From Candidatus Saccharibacteria bacterium UBA2018 (GTDB lineage Bacteria > Patescibacteriota > Saccharimonadia > Saccharimonadales > Saccharimonadaceae): a DNA stretch of 64,000 nt. The stretch spans positions 111,794 to 175,793 of the forward strand of contig DDCA01000002.1 in assembly GCA_002335175.1 (NCBI GenBank), written 5' to 3'. A program made the position numbers and the translations under genes. Each line of letters opens with the position of its first letter. Position 1 is the stretch's first letter. The notes under the pieces are model-generated. The model saw only the letters and a program-made list of their open reading frames with translations, was not told the DNA's origin and made no database searches. Of this stretch, positions 1 through 8,234 are shown one piece after another.

Positions 1-1131
1 GCAGTCGGCAAAGATGGTGTAATTACCGTCGAAGCCGGTCAGGGACTCGAAATGGAATCAGAAGTTGTCGAAGGCTTTAGTCTCGACAAAGGCTGGGCCA
101 GCCCGTTCTTCGTGACGGACGCAAACCGCCAGGAAGCTGTGTTCGAAAGGCCATCGATAGTTATTACCGATAAGAAAATTTCGACGGCAGCCGAGTTGCT
201 TCCTCTGATAGAAAAACTGGCCCAGGCCGGCAAGAAAGACATCGTGCTGATTGCCGATGAAGTCGATGGCGAAGCGCTGAGCATTCTTGTCTTGAACAAG
301 CTGAAGGGCGTTCTGAACACAGTTGTGGTCAAGGCGCCAAGTTTCGGAGACCGTCGCAAGGATATTATGGCTGATATCGCTACTTTGACAGGTGGTCAGG
401 TCATTTCAGAAGACCAAGGCATGACGTTTGACAGCGTCGGGCTCGAAGTCGTCGGAAGTGCCCGCAAGGTTATTGTCGGAAAAGACGAAACGACCATTAT
501 CGAAGGCGTCGGCCATGCTGACGAAATCGCTGCACGTATTAAACAAATCGTTACGCAAGCTGATAACGCCTCGAGCGAGTACGACAAAGAGCAGTTCGAT
601 AAGCGGGCAGCTGCGCTTTCCGGTAAAGTCGCCGTTATTAAAGTGGGTGGAGCAACTGAAACTGAAATTGACGAAAAGAAATTCCGTGTCGATGATGCGG
701 TGGCCGCAACCAAGGCTGCGCTTGCCGAAGGAATCGTGCCAGGCGGCGGCGTAACGTTAGTTAACGTGGCAGCTGCCGTGAACGCCGACGGAAGCGACAG
801 TGTCGCGGCCGGCCGACAGATCCTCAAAAACGCCCTGCGCCAGCCGTTCCTGCTGATTACCGATAACGCCGGGCTGAACGCCGAGGCACTTCTGGCCCAA
901 GTCGAAGCGGGCAAGCCGGGTATGGGGGTTAACGTTATGGCACCAAGTAAGGGGCTTGTAGACGTTAAGAAAGCCGGTGTCATTGATCCGACTCGTGTTA
1001 CCAAGGAAGCGGTCCAAAACGCTGTAAGTATTGCATCAACTGCCGCTACCATGGGTGCCGTTGTTGTCGAAATTCCTGAAAAGGAAGCTCCAATGCCTCC
1101 AATGGGCGGCGGCATGCCGGGGATGATGTAG
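1..1131 (+). CDS. groEL: Chaperonin GroEL (60 kDa), 5'-truncated
   Basis: The frame is open from base 1, so only the C-terminal 376 residues are present; roughly the first 160-165 of an expected 540 lie outside the window. The visible part covers the end of the intermediate domain, the apical substrate-binding domain and the second equatorial segment. GroEL hallmarks are the EAGQGLE/VEGF apical entry, the AEGIVPGGG segment that contacts nucleotide, and a short Gly/Met tail ending GGGMPGMM. Such a tail projects into the folding cavity in family members. It should form tetradecameric rings with GroES and fold cytosolic proteins using ATP. GroES is not in the window. A hairpin terminator follows at 1201. 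Confidence 0.97.
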   Translation, partial: AVGKDGVITVEAGQGLEMESEVVEGFSLDKGWASPFFVTDANRQEAVFERPSIVITDKKISTAAELLPLIEKLAQAGKKDIVLIADEVDGEALSILVLNKLKGVLNTVVVKAPSFGDRRKDIMADIATLTGGQVISEDQGMTFDSVGLEVVGSARKVIVGKDETTIIEGVGHADEIAARIKQIVTQADNASSEYDKEQFDKRAAALSGKVAVIKVGGATETEIDEKKFRVDDAVAATKAALAEGIVPGGGVTLVNVAAAVNADGSDSVAAGRQILKNALRQPFLLITDNAGLNAEALLAQVEAGKPGMGVNVMAPSKGLVDVKKAGVIDPTRVTKEAVQNAVSIASTAATMGAVVVEIPEKEAPMPPMGGGMPGMM

Positions 1132-1200
1132 CATCATGAGCGGGGAATATCCTCGCTCATCGGAAAATTGTAGATTTTCCTACTCACCCCTGAAACAGTA

Positions 1201-1236
1201 AAAAAAGAACCCGGAGTGAATCCGGATTCTTTTTTG
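1201..1236. terminator. Bidirectional intrinsic terminator after groEL
   Basis: The arms AAAAAAGAACCCGGA (1201-1215) and TCCGGATTCTTTTTT (1221-1235) pair around GTGAA with one mismatch, giving an A-tract upstream and a T-tract downstream. Two smaller hairpins lie just upstream: ATGAGCGGGG/CCTCGCTCAT at 1136-1160 and GGAAAAT/ATTTTCC at 1162-1180. Confidence 0.8.
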
Positions 1237-1273
1237 GTTAGAGAAAGGGCGATCACTAGACTGGCCTTTATGC

Positions 1274-1302
1274 TTGCTATTTTTTGCCAAATATGATATA
1301 AT
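1274..1302 (+). promoter_or_regulatory. Sigma-70 promoter of the orphan gene at 1357
   Basis: TTGCTA (1274-1279) and TATAAT (1297-1302) are separated by 17 bp, and TGA just before the -10 box makes it an extended -10. The start point should be near 1309, leaving a leader of about 48 nt with a ribosome site. Confidence 0.7.
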
Positions 1303-1356
1303 GACCGAGTCAAAGTCGTGCAGAATCCCTACAACAAAGTTTTGGAGCGTGGAACT

Positions 1357-1725
1357 ATGCGGACGTATGACCACAAGCGGCCCAATCACAGCAAGGAGAG
1401 GGACCGCCGCAAGGAGGAGCGCGAGCGGGTACCGCTTGTGTGGCTGACCAGTCCGGGTGCGCGGGTTGTCATCGTCACGACGCGCGGAGAGCAGATCGAG
1501 TTCACCTGGAACGACAGGTACAAGCGGACCGAGATGTACCTCGGTCGCGTAAGGATGGTCCGCATGGACCGTGAGTCGGTTCCGAGCATCATCGCGGTCG
1601 AGACCATCGGCGAGGCCTTCCTGCCGGGCAGGGACTTCACCGTCACGATCGATGGCTACCTGCAGCATCACTGCGTCAAGACCGTCGATCTGATCAAGCC
1701 CCAGCCGCAGCGCAGGTCGGCTTGA
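1357..1725 (+). CDS. Small basic orphan protein (122 aa)
   Basis: I do not recognise this protein. The ATG at 1357 is chosen because GGAG lies 9 nt upstream and the promoter at 1274 feeds it; an in-frame GTG at 1318 would add 13 residues. The product is rich in Arg and Lys, with a charged N-terminus (MRTYDHKRPN) followed by alternating beta-like segments such as RVVIVTTRGEQIEF and DFTVTIDGYL, which suggests a small beta-barrel fold. Third codon positions are clearly richer in G and C than in groEL. It stands alone between two terminators, as do several other orphan genes here. Function unknown. Confidence 0.7.
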   Translation: MRTYDHKRPNHSKERDRRKEERERVPLVWLTSPGARVVIVTTRGEQIEFTWNDRYKRTEMYLGRVRMVRMDRESVPSIIAVETIGEAFLPGRDFTVTIDGYLQHHCVKTVDLIKPQPQRRSA

Positions 1726-1773
1726 TCCTCCTCCATCGCGCACCCCTGCTGGTGCGAAGTCGGTTCGCCGGCG

Positions 1774-1811
1774 CCCCCTAGCCACATGGCTAGGGGGTTG
1801 TTTCATTTTTG
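1774..1811 (+). terminator. Strong intrinsic terminator
   Basis: CCCCCTAGCC (1774-1783) and GGCTAGGGGG (1788-1797) form a perfect 10-bp stem with a 4-nt loop, followed by TTGTTTCATTTTT. It ends the orphan gene at 1357. Confidence 0.85.
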
Positions 1812-1816
1812 GGTAT

Positions 1817-1855
1817 AAAATAAGTACCCGGTCTCCCCGGGTACTTATTTATATT
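1817..1855. terminator. Bidirectional terminator between convergent genes
   Basis: AAATAAGTACCCGG (1818-1831) pairs perfectly with CCGGGTACTTATTT (1837-1850) around TCTCC. It is placed to stop the minus-strand gene at 1870, and can also act on plus-strand readthrough. Confidence 0.8.
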
Positions 1856-1869
1856 TTAAATAGATATGC

Positions 1870-2367
1870 CTACTGCTGGTTTTGGCTCAGAAAGTCGATT
1901 TCTTTGATGATGTCGAGCAGCGCTTGGGCGCGGCGAGCTTCGTCGGCAATGGCTTTAGCTGCTTCGTGGGCAGGAGTAATGAGGGCTTTGTCATCGGTCG
2001 AACGGAGGAGAAGCAGGTAAGTATCGAATTTTTCTTCCGGTGCTACGTCGAGCTTATCGACCAGAGGACGGAGTTCTGAAAGGGCTTCCTGTTTGACAGC
2101 ATCAAGTTCGCCTGAGGCAGCCGGCGAAGCCGTAACGACCGGTGGCGTCGGTGTTACTACTGGTTCTTCGACTACTGGAGTGGGCTCGGGAATCACCGGC
2201 TCGTCCGTGGTCGTTGCAGTCGCAGAACCATCGGTAGGGGGAAGCACGGTTGCTGCACCGGCATCGGCTGAATCGTCAGCCTGTTGGTTTACCCCGGCCA
2301 ATACCTTGGCTAGCTCTTGATCATCACTGATCGGTTGTTGATTTGAGTCAATCGGATCGTTTGGCAT
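1870..2367 (-). CDS. Unknown protein with Pro/Thr-rich linker (165 aa)
   Basis: The product begins MPNDPIDSNQQP, has a low-complexity Pro/Thr/Val segment at about residues 45-85 (repeats of the type PVVEEPVVTPTPPV), then a helical C-terminal domain of about 80 residues ending DFLSQNQQ. There is no signal peptide or membrane segment, so it is probably cytosolic. I choose ATG at 2367 rather than the in-frame GTG at 2373, because AGAGGTG then sits at a normal distance. It is divergent from the isomerase gene at 2473. I do not recognise the family. Confidence 0.75.
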   Translation of the reverse strand: MPNDPIDSNQQPISDDQELAKVLAGVNQQADDSADAGAATVLPPTDGSATATTTDEPVIPEPTPVVEEPVVTPTPPVVTASPAASGELDAVKQEALSELRPLVDKLDVAPEEKFDTYLLLLRSTDDKALITPAHEAAKAIADEARRAQALLDIIKEIDFLSQNQQ

Positions 2368-2472
2368 GCCCACCTCTGATAATTGTTATGCTTCTAATTT
2401 GCTTTTACTGTATCATAAAGAGAGCGAGTGAGTAAAGAGACTGAAAACGACTACTTGATTAAGGAGGTGCAC

Positions 2473-3498
2473 ATGCTTGATGACAATAACGTATTAAAAC
2501 AGCGCGATCCACAGGACGCCCTCGGTATTGCCGGTAACCAATGGGAATTCTTTTCCCGCTCATTTGATGCAACATTTAGTCCGAAGGCGCCGGTCGAAAA
2601 CGTTGTTTGGTCGGGCATGGGCGGATCGTCGCTACCCGCTGTAATTGTCCAAAGCTGGCCACGCCTAAAACTGCCGTTTGAAACAACCCGAGATTACGAC
2701 ATTCCGGCACATGTTGGGCCGAATACGCTTTTTATCGCGTCGAGTTATTCGGGTAACACCGAAGAAACCTTGGCGTCATTGGACAAGGCCGAAGCGGCCG
2801 GTGCACAGATTGTCATCATTGCGGCCGGCGGCAAGCTGGTGGAACGGGCTCAGGAAAAATCGTATCCACTGTTTTCTATTCCAGCCGGTATCCAGCCACG
2901 GATGGCCACGTTTTATTTCGTGAACGCCTTTTTGCACATCGTGAAAGACATGAATATAACCGTTGAGGACGTAAGCGAATTTTCGTCTGTTGGCGAATGG
3001 CTGAAAGAGGAAACGGCAGCGTGGCGGGCGGATGTCCCATTGGCTGAGAATGCGGCCAAACAGCTGGCAACTCAGTTGGTGGGTAAGACCATTATTATGT
3101 ACGCCGGGCCAAAACTGTATCCGGCAGCGAATAAGTGGAAGATTTGCTTCAACGAGAACGCCAAAAACACATCGTGGTCTAACTACTACCCTGAATTCAA
3201 CCACAATGAATTCATTGGCTGGAGTTCGCACCCAGTTGAAAAGCCGTTTGCCGTCGTTGAGATTCGCTCGCCTCTGGAACATGAGCGAACCCAGAAGCGG
3301 TTCGAAGTCAGCGAACGGCTACTGTCCGGTATGCGGCCTAGCCCAATCGTTGTTACGCCGCGCGGGGATACGCTGCTGCGGCAACTGGCTTGGAGCTATG
3401 CACTTGGCGACTTCGTCAGCAGTTACCTGGGCATCTTGAACGGTGTAAATCCAACACCGGTTGAGCTGGTCGAAAAACTCAAAAAAGAATTGGGCTAA
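2473..3498 (+). CDS. Bifunctional phosphoglucose/phosphomannose isomerase (SIS family)
   Basis: The 341-residue protein has the two sugar-isomerase (SIS) domains of archaeal-type Pgi/Pmi. Visible marks are the phosphate-binding GMGGSSLPA near residue 50 and the SSYSGNTEETL motif near residue 95. A C-terminal segment with NHNEFIGW carries the His/Glu typical of the active site. The family interconverts glucose-6-P, fructose-6-P and mannose-6-P. The ATG at 2473 is chosen over an upstream GTG at 2428 because AAGGAGGTG stands right before it. Its last bases overlap the stop of the convergent ABC permease gene. Confidence 0.88.
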   Translation: MLDDNNVLKQRDPQDALGIAGNQWEFFSRSFDATFSPKAPVENVVWSGMGGSSLPAVIVQSWPRLKLPFETTRDYDIPAHVGPNTLFIASSYSGNTEETLASLDKAEAAGAQIVIIAAGGKLVERAQEKSYPLFSIPAGIQPRMATFYFVNAFLHIVKDMNITVEDVSEFSSVGEWLKEETAAWRADVPLAENAAKQLATQLVGKTIIMYAGPKLYPAANKWKICFNENAKNTSWSNYYPEFNHNEFIGWSSHPVEKPFAVVEIRSPLEHERTQKRFEVSERLLSGMRPSPIVVTPRGDTLLRQLAWSYALGDFVSSYLGILNGVNPTPVELVEKLKKELG

Positions 3499-4724
3499 TG
3501 ATATCGACGTAACGACTCAATCGGATCCTTGCGAGCGGCCCGGATGGCCGGGTACAGGCCGAAAATTACCCCGACGCCAACACTTAACGCAGCGGCCCAG
3601 CCAACGACCGACCACGTGAAGGCGGGGTCGTACGGAATAAATAGGCTAGCTGTGAAGGCGAGGAAATAACCGCCGATAAACCCAAGCAGCCCACCGAGGC
3701 TGCTGATGATGAGTGATTCTACCAAGAATTGGCTGACAATCATCATATTGCTCGCACCGACTGCCTTTCGAAGACCAATCTCGCGTGTCCGTTCCGACAC
3801 GCCTACCAGCATAATATTCATGATACCGATTCCGCCAACGACCAGTGAAATACTTGCGATAATTGCCATAACTAGGCTGACAAATCTAAACAACTGACTG
3901 GTTGGTTGGGCAATCTCCCGGCCGGTAAAGACTTCGGCATCGGCTTGGCCATCATGGAGCCCGCGCAGCTCTTGGTCGATTGTCCGGCCAAAGTCGGCCA
4001 TGTCCGTACCGGGCTGGGCTTTGACATTTATTTGCTGGATTTGGGCAACGCCGCCATTGAACAGTTTCCCGCTTTCGAGGCTAATGATGGCGGTGTGGTC
4101 GAAGTCGATATTATTGTAATTTATAGGGTTATTTTGGCGTTTTAGGATGCCGATGACCGTAAATGATTGGCCGCGGATAAAGAAGTTCTGCCCGATAGAC
4201 TGCTCTGTTCCAAATAAATTGACCGACAACTGCGCGCCAACAACTGCCGTATTCTGGCGGGTGACGCTATCGATAAATTGTCCCTCGGCAATCTTTAAAT
4301 CACTAATCGACTCGAGGTTCGGCGTTGTAGCTAGAATGGAACTTTCGGCCGGAGTCGTCGATGTGGTCCTAACGCTGCCGCTGAGAGTCATAAGAGGAGC
4401 GACTTCACTTGTGCTGGGGAGACTGGATATAGCCTCAACGTCCCGCTCGCTGAGCGGACTGGTGGAGTATGCATTACGCGGCGTCGGGTTACTGAGATCG
4501 GCCAGGCTTACCTGAGCACTCGAAGGCCGGACAACAGCGATGGTATCTCCAAGTGCTGAGACCTGCCGGTGGATGACTCGGTTGACACCGTCAGACAACG
4601 CCAGTACTGCCGTAATACTCGCAACGCCGATTGCCACGCCGGTAATCGTCAGCAGCGTTCGTAGCCGCGCTCGGTCTAGTGACTGGCGGGCAGTCCGGTA
4701 GTGTTCGGCGAGTAACAGCGGCAT
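3495..4724 (-). CDS. MacB/FtsX-type ABC transporter permease
   Basis: The 409-residue protein has the MacB layout: one N-terminal membrane helix (LLTITGVAIGVASITAVLAL), a large extracytoplasmic domain at about residues 60-270, and three C-terminal helices (starting LVMAIIASISLVVGGIGI). The ERTREIGLRKAVGA motif of FtsX-like permeases is present. In this family the permease couples ATP hydrolysis to movement of the outer domain, for export or for handling lipids or peptides; the substrate cannot be read from sequence. Its start overlaps the stop of the ATPase gene (TAATG), so the two are translationally coupled. Confidence 0.9.
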   Translation of the reverse strand: MPLLLAEHYRTARQSLDRARLRTLLTITGVAIGVASITAVLALSDGVNRVIHRQVSALGDTIAVVRPSSAQVSLADLSNPTPRNAYSTSPLSERDVEAISSLPSTSEVAPLMTLSGSVRTTSTTPAESSILATTPNLESISDLKIAEGQFIDSVTRQNTAVVGAQLSVNLFGTEQSIGQNFFIRGQSFTVIGILKRQNNPINYNNIDFDHTAIISLESGKLFNGGVAQIQQINVKAQPGTDMADFGRTIDQELRGLHDGQADAEVFTGREIAQPTSQLFRFVSLVMAIIASISLVVGGIGIMNIMLVGVSERTREIGLRKAVGASNMMIVSQFLVESLIISSLGGLLGFIGGYFLAFTASLFIPYDPAFTWSVVGWAAALSVGVGVIFGLYPAIRAARKDPIESLRRYH

Positions 4725-5524
4725 TATGCTTTTGCCTTTCGTTTGGGTGCCTTTTTCTTTTTTGGCTTAGTTGACTTGTCGCCGAGCGGCCGTTTGCGGC
4801 TGGATTTTTTGGCGGGAGCCTTGATACCAGCGGTATCGGTATCGATTTTACCGTCCAGCATAGTAATAACCCGGGTGGCATAGGTCGTCAGGTTCGGGTT
4901 GTGAGTGACCATAATAATAGTATTGCCTTTTTTGTGGACCTCGGACAGTTCTTCCATAATAATGTGGCTCGATTTCGAGTCCAGGTTACCGGTCGGTTCA
5001 TCCGCCAGGATGATACTGGGGTCATTTACCAACGCTCGGGCTATGGCAACGCGCTGGGTTTGGCCGCCGGACAATTGCCACGGCATATAGTATTCGCGTT
5101 CCTGCAAATGGAAATTTTTCAGAACACCCGACGCCTGCTGCAAGCGCTTGGTATAGTGAAGGCCGCTGTACGTTAAGGGCAGGGCGACGTTTTCGAGAAC
5201 ATTCAGGCGTTCTATCAGATTGAAGCTTTGGAACACAAAACCAATATGGTCTGCCCGGATACGGCTGATTACACTGCTGCGCAAGTTTTCAACGCTGCGG
5301 CCCTCGAGCAAATATTCACCGTCGGTCGATCGGTCAAGCAGGCCAATAATATTGAGCAGCGTCGTCTTACCACAGCCCGAAGGACCCATAATGGCAATGA
5401 ATTCACCTTTCTTGACGGTTAGGTCTACCCCGTCAAGCGCATAATGTTCGGCATCACCAATTCCAAAGCGCTTTTTCAGGCCCGATAGTTGGATGACCGG
5501 TGTACTCGCAGTTTTGGCTGACAT
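4724..5524 (-). CDS. ABC transporter ATP-binding protein (MacB/LolD type) with basic tail
   Basis: A 266-residue ABC ATPase with Walker A GPSGCGKTT (about residue 50), signature LSGGQTQRVAIARAL, Walker B IILADEP and the switch His in MVTHNP. It pairs with the permease at 3495 and should power it at the inner face of the membrane. After the ABC fold, the last 30 or so residues are a Lys/Arg/Pro-rich tail (KKSSRKRPLG, KPKKKKAPKRKAKA), which LolD-type ATPases normally lack. The gene appears leaderless: its ATG is 8 nt from a TATAAT box. Confidence 0.92.
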   Translation of the reverse strand: MSAKTASTPVIQLSGLKKRFGIGDAEHYALDGVDLTVKKGEFIAIMGPSGCGKTTLLNIIGLLDRSTDGEYLLEGRSVENLRSSVISRIRADHIGFVFQSFNLIERLNVLENVALPLTYSGLHYTKRLQQASGVLKNFHLQEREYYMPWQLSGGQTQRVAIARALVNDPSIILADEPTGNLDSKSSHIIMEELSEVHKKGNTIIMVTHNPNLTTYATRVITMLDGKIDTDTAGIKAPAKKSSRKRPLGDKSTKPKKKKAPKRKAKA

Positions 5525-5532
5525 TTACCACT

Positions 5533-5562
5533 ATTATAGGGAGCGTAAAAAGCTAAAAGCAA
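5533..5562 (-). promoter_or_regulatory. Promoter of the ABC operon, near-leaderless
   Basis: On the minus strand TTGCTT (5562-5557) and TATAAT (5538-5533) are 18 bp apart. The ATG at 5524 follows the -10 box after 8 nt, with no ribosome site between. Confidence 0.7.
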
Positions 5563-5651
5563 CCTTAAGCGGGGCGTAGATTTGACAACTAGTAAAATTA
5601 AGGGTGAGTTGTAAAAATTAATAGGCAATTTTACGGTACAATTAAGTAGTT

Positions 5652-5680
5652 GGAGAGGTGCAGGAGCGGTTGGTAAAGCC
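5652..5680 (+). other. tRNA-Ser-like 5' fragment upstream of tRNA-Ser
   Basis: The sequence starts with GGAGAGGTG, then GAGCGGTTG and a GCC, matching the acceptor strand and D-arm layout of the complete tRNA-Ser at 5790. The D-stem does not pair, and no anticodon arm or 3' acceptor follows. Instead there is an AT-rich hairpin (ATTATCT / AGATAAT). It looks like a decayed or partial duplicate. I see no other feature in 5563-5789. Confidence 0.35.
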
Positions 5681-5789
5681 GTACGAAATTATCTGAAAAT
5701 ATTTCAAGATAATGAGAAGGCGGAAGAGCGAAGCGATACTGGCACGCCACAAGGATCGATAAAGGGCATACGATACAATAAGTATGTAC

Positions 5790-5881
5790 GGAGAGGTGGC
5801 CGAGTGGTTGAAGGCGCACGCTTGGAAAGCGTGTGTGTGGGTCAAACTGCACCGTGAGTTCGAATCTCATCCTCTCCGCCA
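5790..5881 (+). tRNA. tRNA-Ser (anticodon GGA)
   Basis: Acceptor strands GGAGAGG (5790-5796) and CCTCTCC (5871-5877) pair fully. The anticodon stem CACGC/GCGTG encloses TTGGAAA, with anticodon GGA at 5824-5826. A long variable arm fits class II tRNA-Ser, the T-loop reads GTTCGAATC, and CCA is encoded at 5879-5881. A TACAAT box at 5774-5779 lies about 10 bp upstream. It decodes UCC and UCU codons. Confidence 0.97.
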
Positions 5882-5925
5882 GAAGAAATTTTCATGCAAA
5901 ACCGTAAACAGGTAAATAAGGATTT

Positions 5926-6657
5926 ATGAAAAAAGACGCTAGCGCAGAAAAACTTGAAACCCTGAACATCGGACAAACCACACCACTAAAAACGGCAGTG
6001 TGGCACACCCGCCGCGCCATACGGAACGTTATGGGAGGACGCGATATCTTGGACGTAGAGTCCAAAGAATCCGGGCGAGCTACAAAAGTACGCCATGTTT
6101 ACCGTCGAATCGACGACTTCATGGCTGCGTTCTTTCCAAAACTTGTCAAAACGACCCCAAAGAAGATGGCCTTGAAGCGCGTGCGGGACATGATTGATGA
6201 ACTTAACTACACGGTTGTAGATGCCGACGAAGACCGGCCTTGGGGCGGCTTTTACCGGCTCGATAACGCACAGGCCGAACGTTTTATCCAGGAATTCTTT
6301 CCCGGACTCAGCCTCAAAGAAGCCAAGCTGGGGCGTGACGACAGTGAACTCAGCCCAAAGTTCTTGTTGGTGTCTCCCGGCCAGCGCCTAAGCTGGCAAT
6401 TCCATCACCGCCGGGCGGAGCGTTGGCGTTTTCTGTCGGTAGGATCTTACTACAAAAGCATGACCGATGAGCCCGGTACCCGCATAGACGTTGAACCGGG
6501 GACAATCGTCCAGTTTGCCCAAGGCGAACGCCACAGGTTGGGAGCATTTAGTGAAGACCAGTACACGTTAGTAGCTGAAATTTGGCAACATACCGATCCG
6601 AAGGAGCCATCTGATGAAGATGACATTGTCCGGCTTAGCGATGACTATAAACGGTAG
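5926..6657 (+). CDS. Cupin protein, type II mannose-6-phosphate isomerase C-domain-like
   Basis: The 243-residue protein has about 100 residues of helical N-terminal extension and then a cupin fold. Marks are RPWGGFYRL near residue 105, the metal-binding stretch QFHHRRAERWRF near residue 165, and the terminal signature EDDIVRLSDDYKR, which closes the cupin domain of type II phosphomannose isomerases and GDP-mannose pyrophosphorylases. A sugar-phosphate isomerase or sugar-binding role is likely, but the nucleotidyltransferase domain is absent. AAGGA lies before the ATG. With the SIS isomerase at 2473, it may serve mannose metabolism for surface glycans; that is inference. Confidence 0.75.
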   Translation: MKKDASAEKLETLNIGQTTPLKTAVWHTRRAIRNVMGGRDILDVESKESGRATKVRHVYRRIDDFMAAFFPKLVKTTPKKMALKRVRDMIDELNYTVVDADEDRPWGGFYRLDNAQAERFIQEFFPGLSLKEAKLGRDDSELSPKFLLVSPGQRLSWQFHHRRAERWRFLSVGSYYKSMTDEPGTRIDVEPGTIVQFAQGERHRLGAFSEDQYTLVAEIWQHTDPKEPSDEDDIVRLSDDYKR

Positions 6658-6686
6658 CGGCCAAGCGACCGGCCATTGAACGCCAG

Positions 6687-8132
6687 ATGACGGTATTCAT
6701 TCAAAAGGTGCGTAATTACCGCTTAGAACTTATTTCTTTTACGACCGGTTTTTGCTTGCTTGCCTATGAACTCGCCGCCGCCCGCATATTGGCACCGTCA
6801 ATTGGCAGCTCGACATACGTATGGACTGGTGTAATTGGTGTAATCATTGCCGCATTGAGCCTGGGTTTTTATGTTGGCGGCCGGATTGCCGATAGCCGTA
6901 ACCGGACGAGCGATGTCATATGGCTGCTCGTAGGGGCGGGCAGTCTGGTCACGGCGACACTGCTTTTTTATGAAGGCACACTTATGTCTATTGTGGAGTC
7001 AATCGACGATGCCCGCTGGCAAGCGGTAGTCGCAGCACTGCTGTTATTTGCCCCGGCCAGTTTTCTGATTGGTACTACTAGTCCGTACCTAGCCAAGCTA
7101 AAAGTGACGTCATTGACCGCCACGGGCCGTTCAGTCGCCTCACTCGACATGTTCAATGCCATTGGCGGTATTACCGGTACGTTCGTGACCGGTTTTGTAT
7201 TGTTTGGATTTATTGGGTCGCACGAGACGATTGCCTTGGTCGCACTCTTGCTGCTCGCTGCCAGTTGGCTACTTTCGCCAAGGCTTCATCCGGTCCGGCG
7301 ATTGATTATGAGCGCGGTACTCATTATGATTGTGGCTGCTCCGGCGCCTGCTTCGGCCGAAGCTATCAGCATTGATACGGCCAGCGCTCATTACAAAGTC
7401 GTCACCGGCTTTATAAATGACCGGCCCGCGCGCGGTTTGATTACTGGTCCCGAGGGCACGCAATCGGCTATTTATATAAACGGCGGAAGCGAGCCGGTCT
7501 TTTGGTATACCCAACAAATGGCGAAATGGACGGTAGAACGAGGCGCCAACGACATCTTAATCCTCGGTGGTGGAGCCTTCACTTTGCCGCAACACCTGGC
7601 GACCCAATTGCCAAATGCAACTATCGACGTCGTTGAGATCGACCCTGAGTTAGAATCTATTTCCAAGACATACTTCAATTACCAAAATCCTGCCAATGTA
7701 AACGAAATTTTTGAAGATGCCCGCACGTACGTTAATAGGGCTGAAAAAACGTACGACATTATATTAGTTGATGTGTACGGTGACACCAGCATCCCATTTT
7801 CATTGATGACTAAACAGTATGGCAAGGCCGTGGCTAGGCTTCTAAAGCCAGACGGGCTGTTAGTTGCCAATCTCATTGCCGGCGAGACCGGACCGTGCCG
7901 AGATGTATTTACGGCCTTAGACGCGGCGTATCGCCAGTCGCTCCCGAACGCTATATATAGCAACCAAGCCAACCGGCCGGTAAGTAGGGCAAACTATATA
8001 GTTGTCTATAGCCGTCAACTACTGCCGCCACCGGGACTGTACAAGCAGCTCAAGCCATTTGGCGGTAGTGCCTACACCGATAACCATGCTCCAGCCGAAC
8101 GCCTGTACTTTGACTGCCGCCAAACGCGGTAA
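6687..8132 (+). CDS. Membrane-anchored spermidine-synthase-like methyltransferase-fold protein
   Basis: A 481-residue fusion. The first 230 residues hold about six hydrophobic helices. The C-terminal 250 form a Rossmann domain like spermidine synthases, with the nucleotide loop DILILGGGAFTLPQ near residue 290, the acidic strand end DVVEIDPEL, and DIILVDVYGD near residue 355. Such fused MFS/SpeE proteins are common in bacteria but their substrate is mostly unknown; true aminopropyl transfer is not assured. It follows the cupin gene by 29 bp. A bidirectional terminator lies just downstream. Confidence 0.82.
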   Translation: MTVFIQKVRNYRLELISFTTGFCLLAYELAAARILAPSIGSSTYVWTGVIGVIIAALSLGFYVGGRIADSRNRTSDVIWLLVGAGSLVTATLLFYEGTLMSIVESIDDARWQAVVAALLLFAPASFLIGTTSPYLAKLKVTSLTATGRSVASLDMFNAIGGITGTFVTGFVLFGFIGSHETIALVALLLLAASWLLSPRLHPVRRLIMSAVLIMIVAAPAPASAEAISIDTASAHYKVVTGFINDRPARGLITGPEGTQSAIYINGGSEPVFWYTQQMAKWTVERGANDILILGGGAFTLPQHLATQLPNATIDVVEIDPELESISKTYFNYQNPANVNEIFEDARTYVNRAEKTYDIILVDVYGDTSIPFSLMTKQYGKAVARLLKPDGLLVANLIAGETGPCRDVFTALDAAYRQSLPNAIYSNQANRPVSRANYIVVYSRQLLPPPGLYKQLKPFGGSAYTDNHAPAERLYFDCRQTR

Positions 8133-8146
8133 AATATGACAAAAGA

Positions 8147-8204
8147 AAACAGGCTCACCGACGGAGCCACCAGACGAGTCGTAGCTCAGTCGGTGCCTGC
8201 TTTC
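8147..8204. terminator. Bidirectional long-stem terminator
   Basis: The left arm around CACCGAC..GAGC (8155-8166) pairs with GCTC..GTCGGTG (8184-8194). Outer CAGG/CTG pairs and flanking AAAA and CTTT tracts extend it. It separates the convergent genes ending at 8132 and 8235. Confidence 0.65.
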
Positions 8205-8234
8205 TGTCGATGAACCTGGATGGGGAGAGATGGA

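Noticed and set aside
396..1115. Long minus-strand ORF (239 codons) opposite groEL
   Set aside because: It is a shadow of the GroEL frame, Ala/Ser/Thr-rich with no ribosome site.
2428..2472. GTG start 15 codons upstream for the sugar isomerase; similarly 12204 for nrdB
   Set aside because: In both, a full AAGGAGG ribosome site lies inside the extension and directly before the later ATG.
8178..8200. GTAGCTCAGTCGGT, which looks like the start of a tRNA
   Set aside because: It is the right arm of the bidirectional terminator hairpin; there is no anticodon arm, T-arm or matching acceptor.
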